Source: Flavobacteriaceae bacterium
GTDB taxonomy: Bacteria; Bacteroidota; Bacteroidia; Flavobacteriales; Flavobacteriaceae
Length of the DNA: 64,000 bases
NCBI GenBank assembly: GCA_019634365.1
Contig: JAHQVM010000007.1
Location: forward strand, 1 to 64,000
Reading direction: 5' to 3'
In this document: positions 30,172-39,603 of the stretch, piece after piece
Layout: each line of letters begins with the position of its first letter
How positions within the stretch are numbered: position 1 is the stretch's first letter
Made by a program: the position numbers and the translations under genes
Notes under the pieces: generated by a model
The model's input: the letters and a program-made list of their open reading frames with translations, nothing else
Told to the model about the DNA's origin: nothing
Database searches by the model: none

Positions 30172-33100
30172 ATGAAAAAGTACGTATTACCATTCGTTTT
30201 CATGTTACTATCAACCTCACTTATGGCACAAGCCAATAAAGTGAGTGTCTCTGAATCTGCAGATGGCAGCCGTTTGATGGTAGATGGAAAAGAGCTAATT
30301 GTGAATGGAATGAACTGGGACTATGTTCCCATTGGAACTACACTGGCAAGTACCTCCTATCAATTTTGGAACCAACCAGACGAAATTATAAGGGCAGCAT
30401 TGGATGCCGAAATGGCGCTATTGAAAAATATGGGCGTAAATGCCGTTAGGCAATATGTAGGTGTAAAGCCCAAATGGGTACAGTACATTTATGAGGAATA
30501 TGGTATTTATACCATGATCAATCATGCTTTCGGTCGTTATGGACTAACCCTTAATGGTACTTGGACGCCACATACGGATTATGCAGATCCTGAAACCAAA
30601 GCGCTTCTCATGAAAGAGGTGACAGATTTGGCCAATATGTACAAGGACACACCAGGGATCTTATTGTTTCTTCTGGGAAATGAAAACAATTATGGATTGT
30701 TCTGGGACGGAGCAGAAACTGAAGACATCCCAGAAGAGGATAGTAGAACAAAACCTCGGGCGAGAGCCATGTACAAACTCTTTAATGAGGCCACAGTGGC
30801 TATGAAAGAAATCATTAAGGATCGCCCAATTGCCATTTGTAATGGTGATTTGCTCTTCTTGGATATCATCGTAGAGGAATGTCCAGATATAGATATCTTC
30901 GGTACGAACATGTATCGTGGTGTCACCTTTACCGATGCCTTTGAAAAGGTAAAGAACGAATATGGTAAGCCGATACTTTTCACCGAATTTGGTGCAGATG
31001 CTTTTAATACCATTCAAAACCAAGAGGATCAAGAATCCCAGGCATTTTACATGGTCGAAAACTGGAAAGATATTTATGCCAATGCCGCAGGGATGGGAAG
31101 GGCCGGAAACTCCTTAGGAGGCTTTACCTTTCAATTCAGTGATGGATGGTGGAAATATGGTCAAACCAAAAATTTGGATATTCATGATAATAATGCCTCT
31201 TGGCCCAATGGAGGGTATTATAAGGACTTTGTTGAAGGGGAGAATAACATGAATGAGGAGTGGTTTGGAATCTGTGCCAAAGGACCCACCAATGAACAAG
31301 GGCTATACACCCTTTATCCAAGAGCCGCTTATTATGCATTAAAGGAAGCACATGAGTTTAATCCATACGCTATGGGCGAAACGGCAGAGAGCTTACAAAA
31401 TCATTTCAACGAGATACAGATTATTGATGCTGTGCTCCGTGCTCGAGGAGATAAGGCCGCTTCTGGCGGAAGCTCTGGCGGTAGTAAAATAAAAATTAGC
31501 ACCTTACGTGCAGAATTCACGACCTTCAATACGGGAGGTAAAAGTATCACCACACCCGAATCCCCGGATCCGAATGATCCCACGACTTTTCCGAACCAAC
31601 TAGGGTTCGATAATATGGAATCTTATTTTATTGGACTGGAGGGAAATCCAAGCCCAGGTTTGCGAGCAAGTGTTACGGCCAGTGTTCTTGGAAATGTTGC
31701 GGGTAACCCAATTAACGAGATTTTTTACGAAAATAGAGGGCGCCCATACATCGCAGAAACCACTGCAGGTGAAACCCTTATTACCGATAATAATAGAGTT
31801 CAGATATATCAGGCCGATCTTAACTGGAACAATAAGTATGCGAATGTAACTGGGTTCTATCGAACGGGTCATTACCATTGGGGATACGAAGGGGATTTCT
31901 TCGGATTGTATCCCGAAGCCAATTATGGTCCTAACTTGGATATCTATAATGGACGTGCACCCTTTGGGTTTGAGTTTGAAGGAAAGAAAGAATTGAGCGG
32001 GCTTAAAGTTGCTTTTGGTCCAGAACTTTGGTGGGGAGCTAACCCAGCGGTACTTGTAAAATATTCACGAAATTTTGGCGGTGTCGATGTAACCGGAGTT
32101 TTTCATGAGGACATTGCAGACCCAGGTGCGGCAGTTACCTCTATTGCCATTCCTCAACCTAGAACCCGAAGAGCTACGCTTTACGCAACTAAGACTTTCG
32201 GAAAGTTCGACGTGGAAGTTGGAGGTATTTGGGGAGGAGAACCTTTGAATGGTCGTGAATATCAAGTGGTAAAAACCGATGCCAATGGCGACATGAATGT
32301 GTTTGTTAATACGGTTACTTCGGATGATAACTGGGGAGGTAAGCTAAAAGTAAAGTATTCAGGAGGTAAATTCAACTGGTATGCCCAAGGTGCGGCCCAA
32401 GGCTTGGTTGCCAATGGTGGTGCCGATCTTACCAGAACATTTACGGGCTGGAGACTTAAAGACAGTGGAAGTGGAAACCAATATAACTTCCTAACTGGAT
32501 TCACATATACCATTGGGGATTTACAAATCGCACCTAACTTCATGTGGCAGGAACCCATTGTGGATCCTATCCCAATTGGAGCACCGGCACCTGCAAGGGC
32601 CCGAAATATTTTGGCAGATCCATTTGTGGTTAGATCCAACAGAAAAACAACAGCGGGGGAAATTCTCCTCACCTACGACCCAACACCGGCTTCATGGTTT
32701 TACGAATGGGATAACGACAGAGCGGAAGATGCCAAATTTGCTGCCAGTTTAGGGTTTGTATATCGTAGCTTGCCTACCACGCAAGATGCCGCCATCGGTT
32801 TCTTTGCAGGAAGTCGTACACCAACTGCTTTCGATGGAGCACCTCCGGCAGAAGATTTATGGGAGTTTAATGGACGAATCGTATCCAAAATCTCTCCCGA
32901 ATTTGGTTTAATTTCCAACTTCTTTGGTGGAAACGGACAGGCCAACGGAAGCGATGCTAGGGTAATTCACCGTTACGGTGCAGATGTGAGAATGATCTAT
33001 AAAAAGCTGAAGTTCACTACCGAAGTAAAAGTAGATGATTGGGGTCCTTTCGATTACCATCGAGACTTTAACCTTACGTATCCCTTCCAGTTCATGGCAG

Positions 33101-33291
33101 ATCTCTCAACGACAGTTGGAAAACCAGACTGGTTCATATTGCCGAATACACGATTGGGAATCCGATATACCTGGCGTTCCTTAGATAATTTCTCTCCAAG
33201 ATTCCTATATCAGGATCCCATAGATCAGGGATTCTCTAATGGAAATGAGTGGGAAATAAGAACATACATACACGTTAACATTGGAAAATAG
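30172..33291 (+). CDS. Clan GH-A glycosidase domain fused to C-terminal outer-membrane beta-barrel-like domain
   Basis: N-terminal TIM-barrel glycosidase motifs (GMNWDYVPIG, LFLLGNENNYGLFW acid/base region, PILFTEFGADAF nucleophile region); ASGGSSGGS linker at about 31455-31485; C-terminal ~600 aa with alternating amphipathic beta-strands (SYFIGLEGNP...WEIRTYIHVNIGK). Confidence 0.82.
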   Translation: MKKYVLPFVFMLLSTSLMAQANKVSVSESADGSRLMVDGKELIVNGMNWDYVPIGTTLASTSYQFWNQPDEIIRAALDAEMALLKNMGVNAVRQYVGVKPKWVQYIYEEYGIYTMINHAFGRYGLTLNGTWTPHTDYADPETKALLMKEVTDLANMYKDTPGILLFLLGNENNYGLFWDGAETEDIPEEDSRTKPRARAMYKLFNEATVAMKEIIKDRPIAICNGDLLFLDIIVEECPDIDIFGTNMYRGVTFTDAFEKVKNEYGKPILFTEFGADAFNTIQNQEDQESQAFYMVENWKDIYANAAGMGRAGNSLGGFTFQFSDGWWKYGQTKNLDIHDNNASWPNGGYYKDFVEGENNMNEEWFGICAKGPTNEQGLYTLYPRAAYYALKEAHEFNPYAMGETAESLQNHFNEIQIIDAVLRARGDKAASGGSSGGSKIKISTLRAEFTTFNTGGKSITTPESPDPNDPTTFPNQLGFDNMESYFIGLEGNPSPGLRASVTASVLGNVAGNPINEIFYENRGRPYIAETTAGETLITDNNRVQIYQADLNWNNKYANVTGFYRTGHYHWGYEGDFFGLYPEANYGPNLDIYNGRAPFGFEFEGKKELSGLKVAFGPELWWGANPAVLVKYSRNFGGVDVTGVFHEDIADPGAAVTSIAIPQPRTRRATLYATKTFGKFDVEVGGIWGGEPLNGREYQVVKTDANGDMNVFVNTVTSDDNWGGKLKVKYSGGKFNWYAQGAAQGLVANGGADLTRTFTGWRLKDSGSGNQYNFLTGFTYTIGDLQIAPNFMWQEPIVDPIPIGAPAPARARNILADPFVVRSNRKTTAGEILLTYDPTPASWFYEWDNDRAEDAKFAASLGFVYRSLPTTQDAAIGFFAGSRTPTAFDGAPPAEDLWEFNGRIVSKISPEFGLISNFFGGNGQANGSDARVIHRYGADVRMIYKKLKFTTEVKVDDWGPFDYHRDFNLTYPFQFMADLSTTVGKPDWFILPNTRLGIRYTWRSLDNFSPRFLYQDPIDQGFSNGNEWEIRTYIHVNIGK

Positions 33292-33297
33292 AAAGAG

Positions 33298-35139
33298 ATG
33301 AATAAGATAGTATCAAATAAGACACTTGGTTATCTAATGGCCCTTGTACTCGTAGTGATTGGCTCTAGTTGTGAACCAGATGAAAGTAGTCTAACAGAAG
33401 CGACGTTTCCAAATATTCCAGAAATTTTTATCGATGGCTTTAGTGCTGGATTGCAATATGACGCCTTCGGAACATCCAAGGTCACGGCCTTTCAAGTAGA
33501 TGCCGATATGGTATTCGAAGGCTCCTTGGCGATGCGATTTGACATACCTAATACAAGCGATCCAGAGGGTGGATTTGCTGGAGGTGTTTTCTCTACTGGA
33601 GTGGGAAGAAACCTTACTGGTTACAATGTGCTTAGCTTTTATGCAAGAGCCTCCAAAGGGGAAACCATCAACGAAATTGGATTCGGTTTAACCTTTCAAG
33701 GTGAGGTTTACAGAACGCAGGTCTTCAATGTACAAGTAGGTACCGCCTGGCAGAAGTATTACATTCCTATACCCGATGCGGCCAAACTTACTGAGGAACG
33801 TGGGATGTTATGGATCGCCGAAGCAGCCGATAATGGTGAAGCTTACCAATTATGGATTGACGAGGTTAAATTCGAAAATACCAATACGGTTTTAAAAGAG
33901 GAATCTTTCATATTTGATGGTCAAAATCTTGTAACGGCTGCCAACCCAGGGAACACAGTACCTGTTACTGGAACATTCGCCGATTATAACCTACCCAATG
34001 GATTGGTTCAACGGGTATTCACAACTCCAGCCTTCTTTACATATACCTCTTCGAACGAAGCGGTAGCCACGGTTGATGAATTTGGGGTGATATCCGTAAA
34101 TAGTGCCTCTGGTGCGACCACAATTACGGCGACGCTGGATGGTGCAGCGACCACAGGATCTATAGTGATTACGGAAGTAGATGCTTCTGGAAACGTAGAT
34201 GATTCCGATGCTACCGAAGTGGCTTTACCTCTAGGTTTTCAGTCCACAACCCTTAATTACAACCCCATTGGATTCGAAGGTGCTGTCCCATCCTTAGCAG
34301 CGAATCCCGTAGTAGGAGGCTTGAATAATAGCTCCACGGCTTTGAGATCGCTTAAGAGCCAGGGATCTGTATTCTTTGCAGGTCAATTTATAGATTTGGA
34401 TGTCCCTGTAGATTTTTCAGAAACACAATTAATAAGTGCCTTGGTACTATCGCCCAATGCCGGTACTCCAGTAAGACTTGCTTTAGAGAATAGTCAAGAT
34501 GCAGGTACGCAAATTAGAGTAGACTTATTAACCAGTACTGCTAATGAGTGGGAAGAATTGGTTTACGATTTCAGTGCATTGGTAAATCCTGCCGTGGATT
34601 ATGATAGATTAGTAATCATTTTTGATATCGATGAGGCCAATCCAACACCTGGAGATGGTTCGGTATACTTTATCGATGATATTCAACTCACCGATGACGA
34701 CGGAGGTGGTGGAGACGGGGATAATCTACTTACCAATGGAGATTTTGAACAAGGAGCCTCCGCTTGGTTTGGAAATGCATTCAATGTACAAACCGATGGC
34801 GGTAACAGTTTCAACTTTGCCGATATTGAAGTAGCTGGAAATCCATTCGATGTAAACTTAAGTCAAGGGGTAGAAATAGTTCAAGGCCAATCGTACACAT
34901 TAACCTTTGATGCTGCCACAGATGCCGCTACAGGTTCACGAACAATAATTGCTGGTATAGGGCTTAATGAGTCTCCATTCACTGCAGACACAGAGACAGT
35001 CACACTTACAGAGACGCTACAGACCTTTGAGTTAACATTTACTGCCTCATTTGGACTAGCCAATAGCCGTGTGCTATTCGATATGGGTGCAGAAGTGGGA
35101 GTTGTTGTTATTGACAATGTATCACTTACCCAAAACTAG
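33298..35139 (+). CDS. Multi-CBM surface lipoprotein (candidate surface glycan-binding protein)
   Basis: Lipobox IGSSC; CBM11-like first domain, Ig-like/Big_2 region (TSSNEAVATVDEFGVISVNSASGATTITATLDG), further binding-type domain, C-terminal CBM4_9-like NLLTNGDFEQ...DNVSL. Confidence 0.8.
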   Translation: MNKIVSNKTLGYLMALVLVVIGSSCEPDESSLTEATFPNIPEIFIDGFSAGLQYDAFGTSKVTAFQVDADMVFEGSLAMRFDIPNTSDPEGGFAGGVFSTGVGRNLTGYNVLSFYARASKGETINEIGFGLTFQGEVYRTQVFNVQVGTAWQKYYIPIPDAAKLTEERGMLWIAEAADNGEAYQLWIDEVKFENTNTVLKEESFIFDGQNLVTAANPGNTVPVTGTFADYNLPNGLVQRVFTTPAFFTYTSSNEAVATVDEFGVISVNSASGATTITATLDGAATTGSIVITEVDASGNVDDSDATEVALPLGFQSTTLNYNPIGFEGAVPSLAANPVVGGLNNSSTALRSLKSQGSVFFAGQFIDLDVPVDFSETQLISALVLSPNAGTPVRLALENSQDAGTQIRVDLLTSTANEWEELVYDFSALVNPAVDYDRLVIIFDIDEANPTPGDGSVYFIDDIQLTDDDGGGGDGDNLLTNGDFEQGASAWFGNAFNVQTDGGNSFNFADIEVAGNPFDVNLSQGVEIVQGQSYTLTFDAATDAATGSRTIIAGIGLNESPFTADTETVTLTETLQTFELTFTASFGLANSRVLFDMGAEVGVVVIDNVSLTQN

Positions 35140-35162
35140 TAACGAAAAACGTAAAAAAATAG

Positions 35163-36038
35163 ATGATGAAATTGAAAAATGTTTTAAGAATGGCTCTGGT
35201 TTGTGGCGCACTAATTGCCACAACATGGAGCTGCACGGACGACGAAGGTAATTCGATCGGAATCAATGAATCCAATCTACGGTTGGTTTTTGAAGATGAT
35301 TTTAATGGAACCGAAGGTACATCCATTAATACAGATGTTTGGAACTTCGATATCGGAAATGGTGATAATGGATGGGGAAATCAAGAATTGCAATATTATA
35401 CGAACCGTCCAGAGAACATTGCCTTGGATGGACAAGGGAATATGGTAATCACAACAAGAAGGGAATCTTTCTCGGGTTCTGAATTCACTTCTGCAAGGAT
35501 CAACACCAAAGATAAGTTCGAACAGCAATATGGCCGATTTGAAGCCAGAATCAAGATGCCCGGAGGACGCGGTATTTGGCCAGCATTTTGGATGTTGGGA
35601 AGTCCTATTGAAACAACACCGGATGATGACCCAACTACGGAACCTTGGCCCTTTATTGGCGAGATCGATGTAACAGAGTTGCGTGGTCAGGAACCGTCAT
35701 TAAGTATCGGAAGTATTCACGGACCAGGATACTCTGGGGGGGGAGCGATTTCAGGCACCTTCGAACTCGAAGGAGAACGCTTCGATGCCGATTTCCATGT
35801 CTTTGCCGTGGAATGGACAGCCGACTACATTGACTATTTCATAGATGGTGTAAGATACAACCGAATTGCTCGCAAGGATATTCCCGATGGGTCAGATTGG
35901 CCTTTCGACGACCATCCATTCTTTGTTTTATTGAATGTAGCTGTAGGTGGTGGATTTGTTGGATTCCCAGTAGATCAAACCCCTTTCCCACAGACCATGG
36001 TTGTGGACTACGTTCGCGTGTATGAGATTGTAGAATAA
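35163..36038 (+). CDS. GH16 endo-beta-1,3-glucanase (laminarinase-type), lipoprotein
   Basis: Lipobox TWSC; WNFDIGNGDNGWGNQELQYYT and GEIDVTELRG (GH16 ExDxxE signature). Confidence 0.94.
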   Translation: MMKLKNVLRMALVCGALIATTWSCTDDEGNSIGINESNLRLVFEDDFNGTEGTSINTDVWNFDIGNGDNGWGNQELQYYTNRPENIALDGQGNMVITTRRESFSGSEFTSARINTKDKFEQQYGRFEARIKMPGGRGIWPAFWMLGSPIETTPDDDPTTEPWPFIGEIDVTELRGQEPSLSIGSIHGPGYSGGGAISGTFELEGERFDADFHVFAVEWTADYIDYFIDGVRYNRIARKDIPDGSDWPFDDHPFFVLLNVAVGGGFVGFPVDQTPFPQTMVVDYVRVYEIVE

Positions 36039-36059
36039 ATATTTCAAAAATAGCTTTTA

Positions 36060-36092
36060 GGAAAACCGGTTATAAAGATAATCGGGTTTTCC
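36060..36092 (+). promoter_or_regulatory. Intra-operon hairpin between GH16 and GH149-like genes
   Basis: GGAAAACC...GGTTTTCC 8-bp perfect stem without a poly-T tail. Confidence 0.45.
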
Positions 36093-36121
36093 GCTGGCAT
36101 ATCCCATAAGGAAGAAAAAGA

Positions 36122-39100
36122 ATGACCCATTCGTCTATACATATCGGAAGCACCTCAGCTTCAACCATTCAAAAAGAAGTAAAAGGAGCGCTCATAACCA
36201 TCGGAAATGAGCAGTACTACAAAATTTCCAATAGCAACGCCATGCGGCCATTTTTAATGAGTCTCGTGAGCGATTCGGACCATTGGATGTTTATTTCCAG
36301 CAATGGTGCCCTTACGGCTGGAAGGAAAAATTCTGACTATTCTCTTTTTCCGTACTATACCGACGATAAGATCACGGAATCTTCAGAAATAACAGGGAGC
36401 AAGAGCATATTTAAGGTAACCCGGGATGGGAAATCTTACCTATGGGAACCTTTTTCGGAAAGGTATCAGGGGATATACGATATTACCCAGAATCTTTATA
36501 AAAACGCATTTGGGAACAAAGTCATTTTTGAAGAACACAACGAGAAGCTGGGTCTTACCTTCCGCTATCAATGGAGCTATAGTAATTCGTATGGTTTTGT
36601 AAGAAAATGTGATCTAATAAATACCCAAGAAACGTCAGTTCAAGTAACGATGTTGGATGGGGTTCAGAATGTGATACCCTATGGGGTTGGCGCAGATCTG
36701 CAAAATGCAAGCAGCAATTTGGTTGATGCCTATAAGCGAAGCGAATTAATTCCTGATTGTGGATTGGGAATCTACGCATTGAGTGCTATCATTGTAGATC
36801 GGGCAGAACCCAGTGAAGCCCTCAAATGCAATACGGTTTGGTCGTTAGGAATCGACCATCCCACGTATTTGTTGTCCTCACAACAATTGGAGGCATTTAG
36901 GCTTGGCGATACCATTATTCAGGAAGAAGATGTAAAAGCAGAAAAGGGGGCTTATTTTATACAAGCGACCTATACCCTAGCATCAAGTCAGGAAAAGCAG
37001 TGGATGTTAGTCGCTGAGGTAAATCAGTCTATGAATGCCGTGATTGCAATGGCCGATAAATTGCGCAGTGCGGACAATCTTTGGCAGTTGATCGAACAGG
37101 ATATTGATCTGGGAACCGAGAAACTGAAACAACTTACAGGTTCATCAGATGCTATGCAGCTTAGTGCCAATAAGCTGCGAAACCTGAGGCATTATTCCAA
37201 CACGCTTTTCAATATTATGCGAGGCGGGATTTTCGACAACAACTATCAGATAGAAAAATGGGATTTTATGGACTATATGTCCAAAGCCAACAAACAGGTT
37301 TTTATTGATTCCAAGCATTTGTGGGATGAGTTGCCGGAATCCTTTTCTCAGGAAAAACTTAAATCGCTGGCGTATGCTAGTAGCGACAGGAACTTTAGGA
37401 GATTATCCCTAGAGTACATGCCCCTAAAATTTAGCAGAAGGCATGGGGATCCCAGTCGCCCATGGAATAAATTTTCCATCAATACCCGAAATGAAATAGA
37501 TGGCTCCAAAATTTTGGATTATGAAGGAAACTGGCGGGATATTTTCCAAAACTGGGAAGCCCTTTCACTTTCATTCCCGGAGTTTTTGGAAAGTATGATT
37601 CATAAATTCCTGAATGCCACAACCTTCGATGGGTACAATCCTTATAGGGTAACCAAAGATGGATTTGATTGGGAGGCCATCGAGGAGCATGACCCCTGGT
37701 CTTATATTGGATATTGGGGTGATCATCAGATCATTTATTTACTGAAGTTCTTGGAGATATTGGAAGATCATTATCCTGGAAAATTGGCAGGGTATTTTAG
37801 TCAGGACTTATTTGTTTATGCCGATGTACCCTATAAAATAAAACCCTACGAAGATATTCTTAAAGACCCCAAAGACACTATAGATTTCGATTATGAGTCG
37901 GATAAAAGCATACGGGAGAAAAGATCGGAATTGGGAGCAGACGGAGCCTTATTAAGAAATGCCAAGCAGGTCATTCATAAAGTAAACTTTATTGAAAAGA
38001 TATTGGCAACTGTACTGGCCAAGATGTCCAATTTTATTCCTGAAGGAGGAATTTGGATGAATACCCAAAGGCCGGAATGGAATGATGCCAACAACGCATT
38101 GGTGGGTAATGGGGTCTCTATGGTAACACTGTGCTATCTGAGACGATTCCTTACTTTTTTTGGTAAAGTAATCCAACAAGCTACCGATGATTCGGTAGCG
38201 ATTTCGGAAGAGCTTTACCATTTTTATGAAACTGTAGTCGCAACGCTGGATCAGCACAAGTCCATACTTTCTGGACGAGTTTCCAATGCTGACAGAAAAA
38301 CGGTATTGGATGGTTTGGGACAAGCTGCGAGCCAATATCGTTGGCAAATTTATGACCAAACCTTCTCTGGCAACATGAAACAGATTTCCTTAAAAGACTT
38401 GGCCTTGTTCATCGAAACAGCCTGTTCGTATTTGGAACATTCCATAGAGGCAAATAAGCGTTCCGATGACATGTACCACGCTTATAACTTGATGACCGTA
38501 AAGGGCAATGAGGTAGCAATTAGCTACCTGCAGGAAATGTTGGAAGGACAAGTAGCCGCTTTAAGTTCCGGGTACCTTAGCTCGGAAGAAAGCTTGGAGC
38601 TACTGGACGGACTCAAAGCGAGTGCATTATTTCGGGACGATCAATATAGCTATCTACTTTATCCCAATAAAGCCCTACCCAAGTTTTTGGAGAAAAATAC
38701 AATTCCGAAGGAAGCGATCGAGAAATCGGAACTTCTAAACGAATTAATCGAAAATAAAAATGGGGCTATTGTTCAGAAAGACCTTCATGGGCACTATCAT
38801 TTTAATGGCAATTTTAACAACGCCAACAGCCTCAATGCAGCGTTGGATGCCCTGGAAAGTAGTTCTTATGGTGCGAAGGTGAAAAAGGACCGACAAATGC
38901 TATTGGACACTTTTGAGGAAGTCTTCAACCATAAGGCTTTTACAGGTAGATCGGGAACCTTCTATGGGTACGAAGGTTTGGGTTCCATTTACTGGCATAT
39001 GGTGTCCAAATTATTGGTAGCCACGCAAGAAGTATGCTTAAAAGCCATCCGGGAAGGGGCATCAGCAGAAATTACAGGTCGATTATTGGAACATTACTAT

Positions 39101-39592
39101 GAGATCAACGAAGGGATTGGCGTGCACAAATCACCCAAACTGTATGGAGCTTTTCCAACAGATCCCTATTCGCATACACCCGCAGGAAGAGGTGCTCAAC
39201 AACCCGGAATGACCGGACAAGTTAAGGAAGACATCCTTTGCCGGTTTGGGGAGTTGGGAGTTTTTGTGGAAAAGGGCAGCTTGTTCTTTGATCCTTGCAT
39301 GCTTCGCAAAACTGAATTCTTGAAGGAGTCTAAGTCATTTGCATATGTAGACGTCTCGGGCGATGCGCAGGAGATTTCCGTACCCAACGATTCCATCTGT
39401 TTCACCTATTGCCAGGTCCCTGTGATTTACCGCATTTCCGAAAATGAATTCCTTTCGGTGCATCATTCAGATGGAAGTGTACAGCAATATGACGGGTTGA
39501 AATTGGATCAGAATTCCAGTCATGACCTCTTTAAACGATCTGGAAAAATAACGATGATCGTGGCGGGGGTCCTGAAAACAGCATTAAAGTAA
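36122..39592 (+). CDS. GH149-like beta-1,3-oligoglucan phosphorylase
   Basis: ~1156 aa, no signal peptide; GH94/GH149-like sequence (YSNSYGFVRKCDLINTQETSVQVTMLDGVQNVIPYGV, GGIWMNTQRPEWNDANNALVGNGVSMVTLCYLRR, GRGAQQPGMTGQVKEDILCRFGELG); located in a beta-glucan locus. Confidence 0.82.
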   Translation: MTHSSIHIGSTSASTIQKEVKGALITIGNEQYYKISNSNAMRPFLMSLVSDSDHWMFISSNGALTAGRKNSDYSLFPYYTDDKITESSEITGSKSIFKVTRDGKSYLWEPFSERYQGIYDITQNLYKNAFGNKVIFEEHNEKLGLTFRYQWSYSNSYGFVRKCDLINTQETSVQVTMLDGVQNVIPYGVGADLQNASSNLVDAYKRSELIPDCGLGIYALSAIIVDRAEPSEALKCNTVWSLGIDHPTYLLSSQQLEAFRLGDTIIQEEDVKAEKGAYFIQATYTLASSQEKQWMLVAEVNQSMNAVIAMADKLRSADNLWQLIEQDIDLGTEKLKQLTGSSDAMQLSANKLRNLRHYSNTLFNIMRGGIFDNNYQIEKWDFMDYMSKANKQVFIDSKHLWDELPESFSQEKLKSLAYASSDRNFRRLSLEYMPLKFSRRHGDPSRPWNKFSINTRNEIDGSKILDYEGNWRDIFQNWEALSLSFPEFLESMIHKFLNATTFDGYNPYRVTKDGFDWEAIEEHDPWSYIGYWGDHQIIYLLKFLEILEDHYPGKLAGYFSQDLFVYADVPYKIKPYEDILKDPKDTIDFDYESDKSIREKRSELGADGALLRNAKQVIHKVNFIEKILATVLAKMSNFIPEGGIWMNTQRPEWNDANNALVGNGVSMVTLCYLRRFLTFFGKVIQQATDDSVAISEELYHFYETVVATLDQHKSILSGRVSNADRKTVLDGLGQAASQYRWQIYDQTFSGNMKQISLKDLALFIETACSYLEHSIEANKRSDDMYHAYNLMTVKGNEVAISYLQEMLEGQVAALSSGYLSSEESLELLDGLKASALFRDDQYSYLLYPNKALPKFLEKNTIPKEAIEKSELLNELIENKNGAIVQKDLHGHYHFNGNFNNANSLNAALDALESSSYGAKVKKDRQMLLDTFEEVFNHKAFTGRSGTFYGYEGLGSIYWHMVSKLLVATQEVCLKAIREGASAEITGRLLEHYYEINEGIGVHKSPKLYGAFPTDPYSHTPAGRGAQQPGMTGQVKEDILCRFGELGVFVEKGSLFFDPCMLRKTEFLKESKSFAYVDVSGDAQEISVPNDSICFTYCQVPVIYRISENEFLSVHHSDGSVQQYDGLKLDQNSSHDLFKRSGKITMIVAGVLKTALK

Positions 39593-39603
39593 AAACCAAA
39601 GAA

